Below are positions 1 to 8,436 of a stretch of 64,000 nt of DNA, in pieces. The stretch is from Nodularia sp. LEGE 06071 (GTDB lineage: Bacteria > Cyanobacteriota > Cyanobacteriia > Cyanobacteriales > Nostocaceae). The stretch's first letter is position 1. Each line of letters begins with the position of its first letter. The position numbers were made by a program, and so were the translations under genes. The DNA lies in assembly GCF_015207755.1 (NCBI RefSeq), contig NZ_JADEWH010000012.1:62001-126000 (forward strand). Reading direction: 5' to 3'. The notes beneath the pieces were generated by a model. That model saw nothing but the letters and a program-made list of their open reading frames with translations. It ran no database searches and was not told where the DNA came from.

Positions 1-193
1 CCAATTGTGTACCCGGAATAGATTCTACAGCGAAGCGGTTGGCTAATTCACCTGCATGGGTGTTGAGATAGCTTAAAGCATCAAAGTTTTCGCGAAACAG
101 CAATAGATAACCTGAAGTTTCTGCATCGGGATGAGCTAGGAGATAACGACCGTCTGCTTGCGATCGCACTATATAATAAATTTCAGAAAACAT
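1..193 (-). CDS. Small protein of unknown function, cut by window edge
   Basis: The minus strand reads an open frame from an ATG at 193-191 to the window edge (MFSEIYYIVRS... then HAGELANRFAVESIPGT). I do not recognise the family; no membrane segment or signal peptide is visible. It follows the ABC permease gene on the same strand, so it may be the last gene of that group. The region directly upstream is not a normal leader: it is a partial copy of this gene (see 196-265), and no ribosome binding site precedes the ATG at 193. The ATG that keeps the natural upstream context, at 265, runs into a stop after about ten codons. The gene may therefore be poorly translated or non-functional. The 3' end is outside the window. 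Confidence 0.55.
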   Translation of the reverse strand, partial: MFSEIYYIVRSQADGRYLLAHPDAETSGYLLLFRENFDALSYLNTHAGELANRFAVESIPGTQL

Positions 194-195
194 AG

Positions 196-265
196 TACCC
201 GGAATAAATTCTACAGCGAAGCGGTTAGCTAGTTCACCTACGTGGGTGATAAATTTCAGAAAACA
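196..265 (-). repeat. Partial tandem duplicate of the adjacent gene's 5' end
   Basis: Positions 196-244 repeat 9-57 with a few substitutions, and 248-265 repeat 176-193 exactly, including the ATG. The unit looks like a tandem duplication of the small gene from which the middle (about 58-175) was lost, leaving start codon and distal part joined out of frame. Its ATG at 265 leads to TGA after ten codons, so it is a relic. Confidence 0.75.
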
Positions 266-272
266 TACTCAA

Positions 273-1313
273 TTAAGAATCCAAACGAATCCGGGGATCG
301 GCTACTTTTAAAAGCAAATCTGCCATTAAATTGCCTATATTCAACAATACAGCACTCATTACTAAGCTAGACATCACTAAATACTGGTCTTTTGCCATTA
401 CCGCCTGCAAAGTCAATCTCCCTAAACCAGGCCAGTTAAAGAATTGTTCAGCAATGAATGCACCACCTAATAAACCAGCCAATTCAAAGCCTAATATCGT
501 AATTAAGGGATTTATGGCATTGCGGAGGGCGTGAACGTAAATCACCCGATTCTCCGGTAGTCCCTTAGCACGAGCCGTTTGGATATAATCTTGACGCAGA
601 ACATCCAGCAATTCACCGCGAGTGATTCTTTGCAAACCAGCAAAGCTAGTGATACTTAAAGCAATTGTTGGTAAAATCATGTGCCAGCCGATATCAATGA
701 TTTTACCAAACCAAGAGAAATCAGCATGATTGATGCTTGTCATTCCACCTACTGGGAATAAAGGTGAGGTGATTTGAGCAAATATGAGCAGAAACAAGGC
801 AGTGATGAAACTGGGAAATCCTTGTCCGGTGTAGCTAATCACTTGTAAAATGCGGTCGGTGGCTTGATTTTGTTTAACAGCAGCGAGAATTCCAAAAGGA
901 ATGGCGATCGCCCAGGTACAGAATAAAGATGCGATCGCTAAAAGTAAAGTTGCTGGTATCCGTTCCCACAACAAAGAAGCAACTGAACGTTGATAAACAA
1001 AACTCGTGCCGAAATCTCCGTATCTCACAATTCGCCATAACCATAGCCCAAACTGTTCTGGCCAAGATTTATTCAAACCAAACTGTTCCCTTAATTCCTC
1101 AATTCTTTCTGGGGAAATTGTCGGATTTTGCCGCAGGGTATCTACATAATCCCCTGGAGATAGTTTCATGATAAAAAACGACAGCGCCGTTGCCAATAAT
1201 AAGGTAAACAGTGCTTGGAATATCCGTTTTACCACATAAAAAAATGTTTCGTTCGTGACTAGCCCGATGAGCCAATCCCGACCTGTCTCCAAGGAAATTT
1301 TGGTAGAAGTCAT
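273..1313 (-). CDS. ABC transporter permease, DppB/OppB family
   Basis: Inner-membrane permease of a peptide/nickel/opine-type ABC importer, 346 aa, the usual length. An N-terminal membrane segment (about residues 30-50) is followed by a periplasmic part and a BPD_transp_1 core with about five further helices. The cytoplasmic EAA-type loop is at ARAKGLPENRVIYVHALRN, and the family-typical end DPRIRLDS is present. No binding protein, second permease or ATPase gene is visible beside it, so the substrate cannot be inferred; partners may be scattered, as is common in cyanobacteria. It lies 60 bp downstream of apt on the same strand and may be cotranscribed. Family assignment is firm, substrate unknown. 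Confidence 0.9.
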   Translation of the reverse strand: MTSTKISLETGRDWLIGLVTNETFFYVVKRIFQALFTLLLATALSFFIMKLSPGDYVDTLRQNPTISPERIEELREQFGLNKSWPEQFGLWLWRIVRYGDFGTSFVYQRSVASLLWERIPATLLLAIASLFCTWAIAIPFGILAAVKQNQATDRILQVISYTGQGFPSFITALFLLIFAQITSPLFPVGGMTSINHADFSWFGKIIDIGWHMILPTIALSITSFAGLQRITRGELLDVLRQDYIQTARAKGLPENRVIYVHALRNAINPLITILGFELAGLLGGAFIAEQFFNWPGLGRLTLQAVMAKDQYLVMSSLVMSAVLLNIGNLMADLLLKVADPRIRLDS

Positions 1314-1373
1314 AACAGTTTAGTCATTGGTCATTGGTAATTTGCTCAAGGATATAGGAGAAAGCATCCATAA

Positions 1374-1892
1374 TTAGTATTCAATTAGAGAAATAATCGG
1401 CACATCTGGTAAATGTTTCCGTCCTTGTAAATCCCGTAGCTCGATAATAAACCCAAATCCGACCAGTTCGCAGCCAAACTTCTGCACCAACTTGGCCGTT
1501 GCATTGGCTGTACCACCTGTAGCAATCAAATCATCCACAATTAAAACACGGCTATCTGGATTTAACGCGTCTTGATGCATTTCCAGACAGTCTGTACCAT
1601 ACTCTAATTCATATTCAATTGAATGAACTGCTGCTGGTAACTTTCCCTGTTTACGAACGGGAATAAAACCCGCTCCTAATTTGTAAGCTAAAGGAGGGCC
1701 AAAAATAAACCCACGGGACTCCATCCCCAGAACATAATCCACCTGGAATCCAGCTTGAATACATTTTTTGCTAAAAAAGTCAATAGTGTAGCGTAATCCC
1801 TCTGGATCGCGCAGTAAAGTAGTTATATCTCGAAACAAAATTCCGGGTTTGGGAAAATTTGGGATGTCGCGAATTAGAGACTTTAAATCCAT
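1374..1892 (-). CDS. apt: Adenine phosphoribosyltransferase
   Basis: Cytoplasmic purine salvage enzyme converting adenine and PRPP to AMP and pyrophosphate. The 172 aa length and the start [20 protein letters not shown] are typical. The PRPP-binding motif [14 protein letters not shown] lies at residues 116-129, and the [10 protein letters not shown] segment at about 57-66 is family-specific. It precedes the ABC permease gene by 60 bp; the link looks positional rather than functional. The upstream 404 bp gap holds a dispersed repeat and no other gene I can see. Confidence 0.95.
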   Translation of the reverse strand: MDLKSLIRDIPNFPKPGILFRDITTLLRDPEGLRYTIDFFSKKCIQAGFQVDYVLGMESRGFIFGPPLAYKLGAGFIPVRKQGKLPAAVHSIEYELEYGTDCLEMHQDALNPDSRVLIVDDLIATGGTANATAKLVQKFGCELVGFGFIIELRDLQGRKHLPDVPIISLIEY

Positions 1893-1900
1893 AAATATGA

Positions 1901-1955
1901 GGGAGTAGGGAGTAGGGAGTAGGCTTGCCGTGAGCCTAGCCGAATGGGAGTAGAG
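1901..1955. repeat. Dispersed short repeat (GGGAGTA run plus TTGCCGTGAGC module)
   Basis: A run of GGGAGTA heptamers is joined to GGCTTGCCGTGAGCCTAGCC, then GAATGGGAG. A near-identical module in the opposite orientation is at 4407-4446, and related copies are inside trpD (13142-13193) and at 13650-13703. The rest of the 1893-2296 gap is AT-rich and presumably carries the divergent promoters of apt and the DUF3038 gene; I cannot place them. Confidence 0.6.
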
Positions 1956-2296
1956 GGAAGAAACTACGAAATTTTCAGTCCTGAGTAACTGAAAAATCCT
2001 ACACTATAATGTCATACGCTGGGAATTTCGGCTCTAATTTAACAATCCATTGACGATACCTAGAATCTACACCAATCTAAAGATAAGCTGGTATTTACAA
2101 CCCAGGGAGGTAAACAGATGCTGTGAAAACTTAAATTTCAGTATACTTAACTATTTGAGTAGAACAAGTAATTAATGTATATATCAGGTAGTATTGCTAC
2201 TGCCACCAGTGTTATTTGCTTGTTTAGGTACTTATCTTAAATTAGTTGTACTAGTTTTATTTAGTCTGTTTAGAACCGCACAAGGTATTTTATAGA

Positions 2297-2923
2297 ATGA
2301 ATGTCTCAGCCAGCTTAACGCCATTGAATAGTCCAACCCCCCCATCATTGCCGATGATTCTGGATACTTTACCAGACCCTGCGATCGCCGCACAGGTTTG
2401 TCCCGCTAGAACCAGGCTGCAAGTTGATCTAATTTTACTGGCGATTGAAGCTTTAGAACTTGGTGGTTCTGAAGCTATTCTGGCTTTTGCGGACGAGTTG
2501 GAATTGAAAGGAATTATTAAAAACCGGGTAAATTTATGGCGGATGCGTAGCTCTAACCCCATGCGAAGAGCGCATATCCGCCGTCCCTTAACTATCATGG
2601 AGGCAAAAGCTTTAGTAGTAATTGCTAGCTATATAGCCCGGCGTTTAACCGTTGTCATTCGCCAGATGTTGTTGACATATCAGCAAATGAGTGAAAAGCA
2701 AATACCCTTGGCACAAAATTTGCGGCTATCTAATTATCTAGAACGATTTCGAGTACATTTCAAAAGTCGGATGAATTCCCGACGTTCTAGTGTACTGGCC
2801 TTAAGTTCTGATGAAAAATTAGATGAGCTAGCAATGAATTTGTTGGGACAATTACTATTTTGTACTGGCACAGCTGGAATGCAGCGCTTTTGGATTAGTC
2901 TTTTTGACGGCGAAGTAGAGTAA
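2297..2923 (+). CDS. DUF3038 domain protein, cyanobacterial conserved unknown
   Basis: 208 aa, predicted soluble, matching by eye the cyanobacteria-specific DUF3038 family (core from LDTLPDPAIAAQVCPARTR through the Arg-rich WRMRSSNPMRRAHIRRPLT). No catalytic motif is evident. The basic central segment (about residues 75-100) could bind nucleic acid or an acidic partner, which is speculation. It is followed on the same strand, after 323 bp, by a DUF4335 gene; these two families are often neighbours in cyanobacteria, suggesting a shared but unknown role. The ATG at 2297 gives the family-like N-terminus. Confidence 0.85.
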   Translation: MNVSASLTPLNSPTPPSLPMILDTLPDPAIAAQVCPARTRLQVDLILLAIEALELGGSEAILAFADELELKGIIKNRVNLWRMRSSNPMRRAHIRRPLTIMEAKALVVIASYIARRLTVVIRQMLLTYQQMSEKQIPLAQNLRLSNYLERFRVHFKSRMNSRRSSVLALSSDEKLDELAMNLLGQLLFCTGTAGMQRFWISLFDGEVE

Positions 2924-3246
2924 CTATTCGCGGTCTTTGAGGTCGGGGCTTTATCTCCCTGCCAACACTACTAGCAAATAGGTGCTTTTTACTTATGCGG
3001 CAGTGGAATTTCAGGCTCGGTTACGGTTGACTAGAGGATGTACTCACCCCCGCACTCTCAAGACTCAATTTTCGTGGATACTCGCCATGCCACTCGGTTA
3101 CTGCCATCGATTCCTTGGGAGCGAGTCAACCCCCTGCGTTGAGACATTTCACCGTAGTTGAATTTTACCACAGCGACTTTAGTCGCGCTGATCGTTTTTC
3201 CTCTCTTAGCTCAAGCTACTGAGTTTCCCAAAATCTGTGAACTTTT
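2924..3246 (+). other. 323 bp gap with an unexplained 34-codon ORF
   Basis: Between the DUF3038 and DUF4335 genes. A 34-codon frame (ATG 3038-3040, TGA 3140-3142) reads MYSPPHSQDSIF...WERVNPLR. A second, longer frame overlaps it (about 2990-3170) without a start. Near 3170-3190 a small palindrome (GCGAC-TTTA-GTCGC) is followed by T-rich sequence and could be a weak terminator. I do not recognise the segment; it may be a degraded insertion element or a structured leader. Confidence 0.3.
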
Positions 3247-4350
3247 ATGAATATCCAACGAAAGTACAGTCTACCGAATTGTACGCTGCTGTTAGAAGGT
3301 TTAAGTGATGCTGCCAAAGCTGCACAATACCAAGAAATGCGTCCAGAACTATCAATATTGGTCAATGCAGAATGCTATATAAATGGCTATAATCAGCCTC
3401 TAATTGGAGGGCGGGAATTTTTTGAAAGTTTAGTTAGGGCCGTGAGTGGCTATGCTCAAGAATTTTTGAGTAATGTGTCCAACCCGCAAGCGCACAATCA
3501 AAACTCAGAATTAGTGGAGTTACAAAAAATTGGCACAAACCGACACAGGTTAATTGTGCATTCTGAAATAACTTCAGAAGGTTTTGAGTCTAACCCTAAC
3601 TATAATAAACCGCCGATTCAAATGGATTTGAACACGGTGCAGTTATTTGATTTAGTAGAAGCTGTGGATCAGTTTTTTGCGGACTCCCAAACCTTACCAG
3701 AATTGTCACTAGAATTACAGCCAGTTGCTAGACGTTACGGCGGTACTAGTCAAGCCCTACTCAAGCAGGCAGTACCGGCAGGGATAGGAGTTTCCAGTGT
3801 AGCTGTTGCCGCGATCGCATTTAGCTTAATTCCAGCCCCAGAGATCCGACCACCAGAGCCAAAGGTACAGGAAGAGACTAGCTCTACAGTACCTAGCACC
3901 AATCCTGCGGCAGCAGAGAAGACAACACTCCCAAATGTAGCGACTCCCGCACGAACTCCCATAGATGTGGCGACTCCCACAGCCGAGACAGCACCTCAAA
4001 TTACAGATTTAGAAGCACTTTTAAATACAGTTACAGAAATTACAGATCGGGAGCAACTACGTGTTCTGAATAGCCAAGTTTATGAAAAAATTAATCCAGT
4101 TTGGAGTGATCGTTCAGCATTAACACAAGATTTAGTCTATCGTGTGGGTGTAACTGCTGATGCTGCGATCGTCGGTTACAAAGCAGTGAATGAAGGAGCA
4201 AATGAAGAAATAGAATTAACTCCTCTGCCTAAACTGCTTTACAATCCTGCAAATAGTTCTCCCATAGCCAATGAACCCATAGCCCAATTTAGAGTAGTTT
4301 TTACCAGCACAGGTGTCTTACAAGTTAGCCCTTGGTGGGGATATAGGTAA
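3247..4350 (+). CDS. DUF4335 domain protein, cyanobacterial conserved unknown
   Basis: 367 aa. The N-terminal half (MNIQRKYSLPNCTLLLEGLSD to about residue 170) fits the cyanobacterial DUF4335 family. A single hydrophobic segment (about 178-195, AGIGVSSVAVAAIAFSLIP) may anchor the protein. It is followed by a Pro/Thr/Ala-rich linker (about 196-245) and a C-terminal domain (about 250-367) containing ITDREQLRVLNSQVYEKINPVW. The topology suggests a cytoplasmic N-domain with the rest across the membrane, or the reverse; this is not determined. Same strand as DUF3038 upstream, convergent with the penicillin-binding protein gene downstream. Function unknown. Confidence 0.85.
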   Translation: MNIQRKYSLPNCTLLLEGLSDAAKAAQYQEMRPELSILVNAECYINGYNQPLIGGREFFESLVRAVSGYAQEFLSNVSNPQAHNQNSELVELQKIGTNRHRLIVHSEITSEGFESNPNYNKPPIQMDLNTVQLFDLVEAVDQFFADSQTLPELSLELQPVARRYGGTSQALLKQAVPAGIGVSSVAVAAIAFSLIPAPEIRPPEPKVQEETSSTVPSTNPAAAEKTTLPNVATPARTPIDVATPTAETAPQITDLEALLNTVTEITDREQLRVLNSQVYEKINPVWSDRSALTQDLVYRVGVTADAAIVGYKAVNEGANEEIELTPLPKLLYNPANSSPIANEPIAQFRVVFTSTGVLQVSPWWGYR

Positions 4351-4406
4351 TTGGGTGTTGGAGACACCGGGACTAGGAAATGGAATTGAGAAGTTTCTTC
4401 CCCCTA

Positions 4407-4446
4407 CTCCCATTCGGCTACGCTCACGGCAAGCCTACTCCCTACT
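4407..4446. repeat. Dispersed short repeat, opposite-orientation copy of 1901-1955
   Basis: CATTCGGCTACGCTCACGGC, then AAGCC and CTACTCCCTACTCCC, mirrors the module at 1901-1955. It lies between two convergent genes, just before the stop of the penicillin-binding protein gene. Confidence 0.6.
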
Positions 4447-4450
4447 CCCT

Positions 4451-6721
4451 CTATTTGACAATTTGCCTCATATAACTGCCCCAAAGTTGAGCTGCTTGTC
4501 CACTGCTGCCGGATGTAGGCGAATTATTGTCATTACCCAACCAAATGCCAGTTACCAGCCGCCGATTGGGGATAGAGCCAATGAACCATAGGTCAACGTT
4601 TTTATCAGTTGTGCCGGTTTTACCACCTTCCCCTAGTCCAATAGCGGCTGCCCGACCAGTCCCGCTAGTGACTACCTGGCGCATCATCCGGGTCATTTCG
4701 TCGGCTACGCCTGTGGGTAAGACTCGCTGGTTGGCATCTCGACTTTGGTCAAAGGAATAAACAACACGGCAGGTTGTTAAGTCATCACGATCTGCACAAT
4801 CACTACTGTCTAGAATCCGACTAATTGCATGGGGTGGATTCCATACACCACGATTAGCAATAGCGCCAAAAGCGCCGGTCATTTCTAAAACATTGACGAC
4901 ACTTTGACCCAGGACTAAGCCGGGAACTGCTTCCAGCGATGACTTGACTCCTAAACGCTTGGCAGTGGATACGACTCTATCTAGCCCTACTTCTCTAGCA
5001 ATTCGCAAAGCAATGGGATTTTCCGACTGGGCAAACCCAGTGGTCATACTTAAGAAATTCCCCGCACCACTTCTACAGGGTCTGTAGGTAAAACCTTGCC
5101 AAGGTAAAGCAGCGCAGGAATAAGATTTGGAAGCTGGTATCCCCCTCTCAAGAGCCGCAGCGTAAGCAAAAACTTTGAAGGTGGAACCTGGTTGTCTTTG
5201 GGCTTGGACAGCACGGTTAAACTGGCTTTGTCTAAAATCAGTCCCGCCTACCATAGACAAAATACTCCCAGTGGTGGTGTCCAGGGTAACGATCGCTCCT
5301 TGAGAAAAACGAAAGGTTGAGCCAGCGTTGTTGACTGAATTACGTAACGCTGTTTCTGCTTGGGCTTGGATTCTTGGATCAATCTGGGTTTCGATTATAT
5401 AGTTACCTTCCCTGGCAGCTCCTACTCCCAAAATTGATTCGAGTTCCTGGAAGACATAACTGTAAAAGTAAGGAGCAATGGTACTGGCTTGCTGTTCGCA
5501 AACTTTGGGGCTAATTTGGACTGGGGAGCGTCTGGCTCGATTAGCGTCCGCTTCTGAGATTTTGCCTCTGTCCAACATTCGCCTAATCACACGATTACGG
5601 TATTCCACCGCTTGTAGCCGATTCGGGCTATCGCCACAAAAATTGAAAGCGTTGGGAGCAGGTAAAATTCCCACTAATGTTGCAGCTTCTGAGAGAGTTA
5701 ATTCTTTGGCTGGCTTCTCAAAGTAATAACGAGCCGCATCCTCAAAGCCAGATGTATCCACGCCCAAAAATACTCGATTTAAGTAAGTCAGCAAGATTTG
5801 ATCTTTACTGTAAAAAGTTTCTAGCTTCAAGGAAACAACAACCTCCCGCAGTTTGCGTCCCAAGGAGTCCTGAGCGCCAACATAGTCCCGGAACAAGCTC
5901 CGGGCTACTTGCTGGGTAACGGTGCTGGCTCCTTGCTGCACATCTCCACTACGAGTATTGACCAGCACGGCTCGCAAAATCCCCAACGGATCAACGCCAA
6001 AGTGCCAATTGTAACGACTGTCTTCTGAGGAAACTACGGCTGCGGCCAAATAAGGGCCAAAATCATCCAGGCGCTGCATATCGACGTGGGAGGTACTCCG
6101 AGGCTCACGCAGGGGGGTGGAGCCATCACGGGCATAAATCACGATGGGCGCGCGAGTAGCAGTGGGTAGAGGTCTGACTGAAAATTTGAGCCATTCTACA
6201 CCGATGATTAACCCCACTAAGGCGCTCACACCACCAATACCGTAAGCAGTCCAAGTTGCTGCTTTAATATACAGGGGCGGTGGATCGACATATTGCAGGC
6301 GCACTGAAGCTGCGAGTTCTGGTGGACCTAAAGTAAAAATATCACCGTGACGCAGTTCTAAGGTATTAACCCGGCGTTTCCCACGATAAATACCGTTAGT
6401 GGAGTTTTCATCTTTGATCACAAAGACAGGGGTGCGTTGAGCCGAATCTCGCGAAAGTGATAGGTGAATTTGGCTGACAACTGGGTTGCGAATGACTATA
6501 TCACAGGATTTAGAACTACGACCGAGGATGTAGCGATCGCCTAACAACGGATAGACCTCCGCCTTATCCGCCCCCGCATCCTGCACCCATATCTCTGGTA
6601 CTTTGGCATTAGGCTTGAGCGCCAATTTGGAAAAGTCAACTCTCGCTTGAATTGTCTGTACTGCTTGAGTCAGTTGACCAAGTAAAGTTTGTGGCTTGTG
6701 AGGAGGTTGGGGGGAACTCAT
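4451..6721 (-). CDS. FHA-domain class A penicillin-binding protein
   Basis: Bifunctional peptidoglycan glycosyltransferase/transpeptidase at the cytoplasmic membrane, 756 aa. Domain order: an N-terminal cytoplasmic FHA domain (about 50-140, LGDRYILGRSSKSCDIVIRN and later DENSTNGIYRGKR); one membrane helix (about 152-177); a GT51 domain (about 200-380, SSEDSRYNWHFGVDP, and QQGASTVTQQVAR); and a transpeptidase domain with SxxK at Ser513 (STFK), SxN at Ser566 (SEN) and KTG at Lys701. The FHA domain binds phosphothreonine, so activity or localisation is probably linked to Ser/Thr kinase signalling; that is inference from the domain. Cyanobacteria carry several PBP1-type paralogues, so no gene symbol is assigned. 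Confidence 0.93.
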   Translation of the reverse strand: MSSPQPPHKPQTLLGQLTQAVQTIQARVDFSKLALKPNAKVPEIWVQDAGADKAEVYPLLGDRYILGRSSKSCDIVIRNPVVSQIHLSLSRDSAQRTPVFVIKDENSTNGIYRGKRRVNTLELRHGDIFTLGPPELAASVRLQYVDPPPLYIKAATWTAYGIGGVSALVGLIIGVEWLKFSVRPLPTATRAPIVIYARDGSTPLREPRSTSHVDMQRLDDFGPYLAAAVVSSEDSRYNWHFGVDPLGILRAVLVNTRSGDVQQGASTVTQQVARSLFRDYVGAQDSLGRKLREVVVSLKLETFYSKDQILLTYLNRVFLGVDTSGFEDAARYYFEKPAKELTLSEAATLVGILPAPNAFNFCGDSPNRLQAVEYRNRVIRRMLDRGKISEADANRARRSPVQISPKVCEQQASTIAPYFYSYVFQELESILGVGAAREGNYIIETQIDPRIQAQAETALRNSVNNAGSTFRFSQGAIVTLDTTTGSILSMVGGTDFRQSQFNRAVQAQRQPGSTFKVFAYAAALERGIPASKSYSCAALPWQGFTYRPCRSGAGNFLSMTTGFAQSENPIALRIAREVGLDRVVSTAKRLGVKSSLEAVPGLVLGQSVVNVLEMTGAFGAIANRGVWNPPHAISRILDSSDCADRDDLTTCRVVYSFDQSRDANQRVLPTGVADEMTRMMRQVVTSGTGRAAAIGLGEGGKTGTTDKNVDLWFIGSIPNRRLVTGIWLGNDNNSPTSGSSGQAAQLWGSYMRQIVK

Positions 6722-7159
6722 CGGCTATTTACATCACAATGTTGGCAAAGAATCAGGCAATGGCAATCTGGATACAGATATTCCACCATTTTACTCATAA
6801 GCCCAAGCAGAAATTGGCTCTACGGAATTCTTACCGATTCAATCTTACACTAAGACAATATGCACTCAGAAAACCTACCCGATTGGGTTTGTTATTTTTT
6901 GACGCATACAAAAGTTTGGTTCCATAGTCTGTTATCCTGATTTTAGCTAATATTTTTGATCAAACAATAAGGGTTAATACTTTTACTTTAGTGCTTCTAA
7001 AAACCATCTATTAATTTACAGTCAATTTAAAGTTTACATCAAAAAAATCTCCTATACTATTTCCCTGATTTATACATCTTCATTTAGACAGATTTTCTCA
7101 AATCAGTTGTTTGATTTAATTGGCGGAGTGTTCAGTCTCCGTTGAGGAAAATTTCACAA
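6722..7159. promoter_or_regulatory. Divergent intergenic region
   Basis: An AT-rich spacer between the penicillin-binding protein gene (minus) and a secreted-protein gene (plus). TATACT at 7053-7058 is a plausible -10 for the plus-strand gene, but no well-spaced -35 is seen. A small palindrome CGGAG...CTCCG (about 7125-7141) sits just before the GAGG ribosome binding site. No other gene is visible. Confidence 0.25.
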
Positions 7160-7555
7160 ATGTTGGGAAAATATCTGACCCTGATTGGTACAGCTTTGAC
7201 CTTGGCTCTGACGACCAATGTTGCTGTGGCCGAATCAAGTAAATCCTCGATCGTCGAATCCGATAGTTTATCCATGAATGCACCAACGGAAATCAAGCTT
7301 TCACCAGAAGGGATGAAAATTCTGTGTGAGCGATCGCCTCTTAATTCCCGTTGTCCTGGAGGTACAGCACTCGTACCTGCTCCCTCTGGTGCTGTTCCTG
7401 TACCACTTATGGATGGTAACACCACAATTGAGAACACAACTACGCCAGAAACTTTGATGCCGTCAGGATCTGACCCCAATAGTAGCCCAACTCCAGCACC
7501 AGAAACTCCGACACAGAATGAGTTTGAGTTTAAGCTCGAACCTAACCCCCAATAA
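7160..7555 (+). CDS. Small secreted protein, unknown function
   Basis: 131 aa from the ATG at 7160, which has GAGG (7144-7147) upstream; a TTG at 7142 in the same frame overlaps that site and is less likely. A clear signal peptide (hydrophobic LTLIGTALTLALTTNVAVA, cleavage probably AVA/ES) is followed by a low-complexity mature part of about 105 residues rich in Pro, Thr and Ser. Two cysteines (CERSPLNSRC) in the middle could form a disulfide. No known domain. It converges on lspA across a strong hairpin. Confidence 0.7.
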   Translation: MLGKYLTLIGTALTLALTTNVAVAESSKSSIVESDSLSMNAPTEIKLSPEGMKILCERSPLNSRCPGGTALVPAPSGAVPVPLMDGNTTIENTTTPETLMPSGSDPNSSPTPAPETPTQNEFEFKLEPNPQ

Positions 7556-7626
7556 ATTAGCAAAATACAGGGTCTGAAAAACTCTCACTACGAGTGATTA
7601 GACGCTAGGGTATAATTCTCAATTTG

Positions 7627-7686
7627 ATAATCCCACGACTGTGAAAGTTTTGCTCTGCTCATTCTCAGAAAAAGTCGTGGGATTAT
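7627..7686. terminator. Long-stem hairpin between convergent genes
   Basis: A perfect 14-bp inverted repeat (ATAATCCCACGACT at 7627-7640, complement at 7673-7686) with a 32-nt loop lies between the secreted-protein gene and lspA. Its position suggests a bidirectional terminator; the loop is long for a classical intrinsic terminator. Confidence 0.5.
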
Positions 7687-7698
7687 TAAGCCTTAAGG

Positions 7699-8175
7699 TT
7701 AGCTTGAGCGATCACTAGAACTTGGTGTTTTTTGGAAAGAAGCAATTAACAGACAAACAATACCAATACTAATAAATGAATCTGCCAAATTAAATACAGC
7801 AAAATTAATCAAGCGAAAATCCAGAAAATCAACGACATAGCCTAAAGCGAACCGATCAATACCATTACCCAAGGCTCCACCTAAAATTAAACCATAGCCT
7901 AACTGATCCCAATGATTTAACTCCTCTCCAAACCATGCCAATGCTATCAATACCAAACTCACACCCAATGATAGCCAGCGTAACCACTCTACTTTGCCTC
8001 GGAATAGACTAAAAGCCGCACCAGTATTAGTCACATATGTAAAATGAAATACATCGGGTATAAGTGGTAGTGTCTGTCCTAAGCTAAAGGTTTGCACTAC
8101 CCAGTATTTTGTCAATTGATCTAAGAAAAAAGCGATGAAGGCAGCAATCCAAAACAGATGATTTTTTAAACGCAT
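7699..8175 (-). CDS. lspA: Signal peptidase II (lipoprotein signal peptidase)
   Basis: Inner-membrane aspartyl protease that cleaves prolipoprotein signal peptides after lipidation. 158 aa with four membrane helices. The family motifs TNTGAAFSLF (about 49-58), GNGIDRFALGYVVDF with catalytic Asp116, and FNLADSF with catalytic Asp132 are all intact. Candidate substrates in this window include PstS (lipobox VATAC) and the amino-acid binding protein (VLSAC). Transcribed alone; bioY upstream on the same strand is 261 bp away and separated by a palindromic repeat. Confidence 0.96.
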   Translation of the reverse strand: MRLKNHLFWIAAFIAFFLDQLTKYWVVQTFSLGQTLPLIPDVFHFTYVTNTGAAFSLFRGKVEWLRWLSLGVSLVLIALAWFGEELNHWDQLGYGLILGGALGNGIDRFALGYVVDFLDFRLINFAVFNLADSFISIGIVCLLIASFQKTPSSSDRSS

Positions 8176-8328
8176 GGAACTAGGGAGTAGGGAGTAGAAA
8201 GTGGCGAGAGAAAGCTAGTACAGCACTGTGTAAATAGAAATAGCATTTAAAAGATTAGCAGCAGCACAGAATAAAAGCCTTGTTACCTTTGATTTGGGGA
8301 ACACCCAACAATTAATTACCCAAAAATT

Positions 8329-8410
8329 GTAGGGTGGGTTACGCTGCGCTAACCCACAATTATCCTGAAGTTTATGGTGGGTTACGGATTATCGTCCTAA
8401 CCCACCCTAC
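8329..8410. repeat. Palindromic dispersed repeat (GTAGGGTGGGTTA arms)
   Basis: The arms GTAGGGTGGGTTA (8329-8341) and TAACCCACCCTAC (8398-8410) are perfect inverted repeats. Between them the TGGGTTA motif recurs with partial inversion, allowing alternative hairpins. It sits just after the bioY stop and could double as a transcript end. Confidence 0.65.
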
Positions 8411-8436
8411 GGCAAGCCTAAATTAGTGCATAATAA

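Noticed and set aside
3170-3200. Palindrome near 3170-3190 considered as a strong terminator of the DUF3038 gene
   Set aside because: The stem is only about 5 bp and lies about 250 bp past the stop; too weak to call.
7132-7563. 143-codon minus-strand frame opposite the small secreted protein
   Set aside because: The plus-strand frame has a signal peptide and GAGG site; the minus frame lacks a plausible domain and overlaps it completely.
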